Position numbers and translations under genes: made by a program. From Peptostreptococcaceae bacterium (GTDB lineage Bacteria > Bacillota_A > Clostridia > Peptostreptococcales > Anaerovoracaceae), in the NCBI GenBank assembly GCA_016650135.1, contig JAENWH010000135.1, forward strand, positions 1 through 5,952: a stretch of 5,952 nucleotides of DNA, read 5' to 3'. The stretch's first letter is position 1, and every line of letters starts with the position of its first letter. This document shows, in pieces, positions 5,419 through 5,952 of the stretch. The notes below the pieces were generated by a model. That model had not been told where the DNA came from and did no database searches. It saw only the letters and a list, made by a program, of their open reading frames with translations.

Positions 5419-5952
5419 ATGAAATATATTGAAACGACCATTTATACGAGCATAGAAGGGATAGATCCTGTTACAAATATGCTTAAGGAAATGGGTGTCG
5501 AAGAAATAATTATTGAAAACCCGGCAGATTTGGAAGAATTTTTGAATAAAAAAAATCCATACGACTGGGATTATATAGATGATAAAATAATGGAACTTAA
5601 GGATGTTGAACCGAATATTAAATTTTATCTTGAACCGACGGAAGAAGGGAATAAACTTCTTGATACAATCAAGATCAAAGTTATGATGTTGAAAAGCAAA
5701 GAGTATGAGGGTGTTTTCGGTTTTGATGTGACAATGGGAAGAATGTATGTTGAAACTAAATTAGTCGATGATGAGGACTGGAAGGATAAGTGGAAAGAAT
5801 ATTTTAAAACAGCGCGAGTAACAGAAAAAATTGTTGTGAAACCATCATGGGAAGAATATGTGAAGGAAAATGAAAGTGATTTGATCATTAAAATAGACCC
5901 TGGAATGGCATTTGGAACCGGAACTCACGCAACAACCTCTCTTTGTCTGAAA
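5419..5952 (+). CDS. prmA: Ribosomal protein L11 methyltransferase PrmA, 5' part
   Basis: PrmA is the S-adenosylmethionine-dependent enzyme that methylates lysines and the N-terminus of ribosomal protein L11. The first 178 codons are present; the reading frame is open to the window edge, against about 310 residues usual for the family. The N-terminal L11-recognition domain leads to the conserved DW...WK segment (D120, W121, W125) and VVKPSWEEY. The diagnostic DPGMAFGTGTHATT (160-173) opens the methyltransferase domain; the SAM-binding GxGxG motif would lie beyond the window. The start ATG follows AGGGGGG (5409-5415) by 3 nt. It lies 50 bp after dnaJ, past the palindrome, an order often seen in Clostridia. 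It may be co-transcribed with dnaJ by read-through. Confidence 0.95.
   Translation, partial: MKYIETTIYTSIEGIDPVTNMLKEMGVEEIIIENPADLEEFLNKKNPYDWDYIDDKIMELKDVEPNIKFYLEPTEEGNKLLDTIKIKVMMLKSKEYEGVFGFDVTMGRMYVETKLVDDEDWKDKWKEYFKTARVTEKIVVKPSWEEYVKENESDLIIKIDPGMAFGTGTHATTSLCLK

Overview
The window carries the class I heat-shock chaperone operon of a low-GC Gram-positive bacterium (Bacillota). It is most likely an anaerobe of the Clostridia. The order hrcA-grpE-dnaK-dnaJ-prmA, the CIRCE operator, the AT-rich coding sequence, the strong AGGAGG-type ribosome binding sites, and a DnaK without the extra N-terminal insert of Gram-negative homologues all point that way. Genus and species cannot be fixed from the sequence alone.

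Layout: positions 1-442 hold no convincing gene but are dense in signals. Two copies of a 32-bp sequence lie in inverted orientation (21-52 and 294-325, 31 of 32 positions complementary). Between them are three exact TTATCCACA DnaA boxes, two of them forming a perfect 15-bp-arm palindrome (224-256), and a terminator-like hairpin (160-205). Next come phased A-tracts, a strong sigma-A type promoter (361-389) overlain by a dyad (354-384), and a perfect CIRCE element (400-426) just after the expected transcription start. Then follow hrcA (443-1489), grpE (start 1482 preferred, overlapping the end of hrcA), dnaK (2205-4097), a 110-bp gap with its own extended -10 promoter and a hairpin, dnaJ (4208-5368), a 42-bp palindrome around the dnaJ stop codon, and the first 178 codons of prmA (5419 to the window edge).

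How the parts work together: HrcA represses the operon by binding CIRCE. GrpE, DnaK and DnaJ form the ATP-driven Hsp70 folding cycle, in which DnaJ delivers clients and stimulates hydrolysis and GrpE exchanges nucleotide. PrmA methylates ribosomal protein L11 and is a frequent downstream neighbour in Clostridia. The protein-coding part is an ordinary, intact core operon and I see no new protein system. What deserves a second look is non-coding: the inverted-repeat block with DnaA boxes, the dyad over the hrcA promoter, the internal dnaJ promoter with a CIRCE-like half-site, the dnaJ/prmA palindrome, and the repeat-built N-terminal extension of GrpE.
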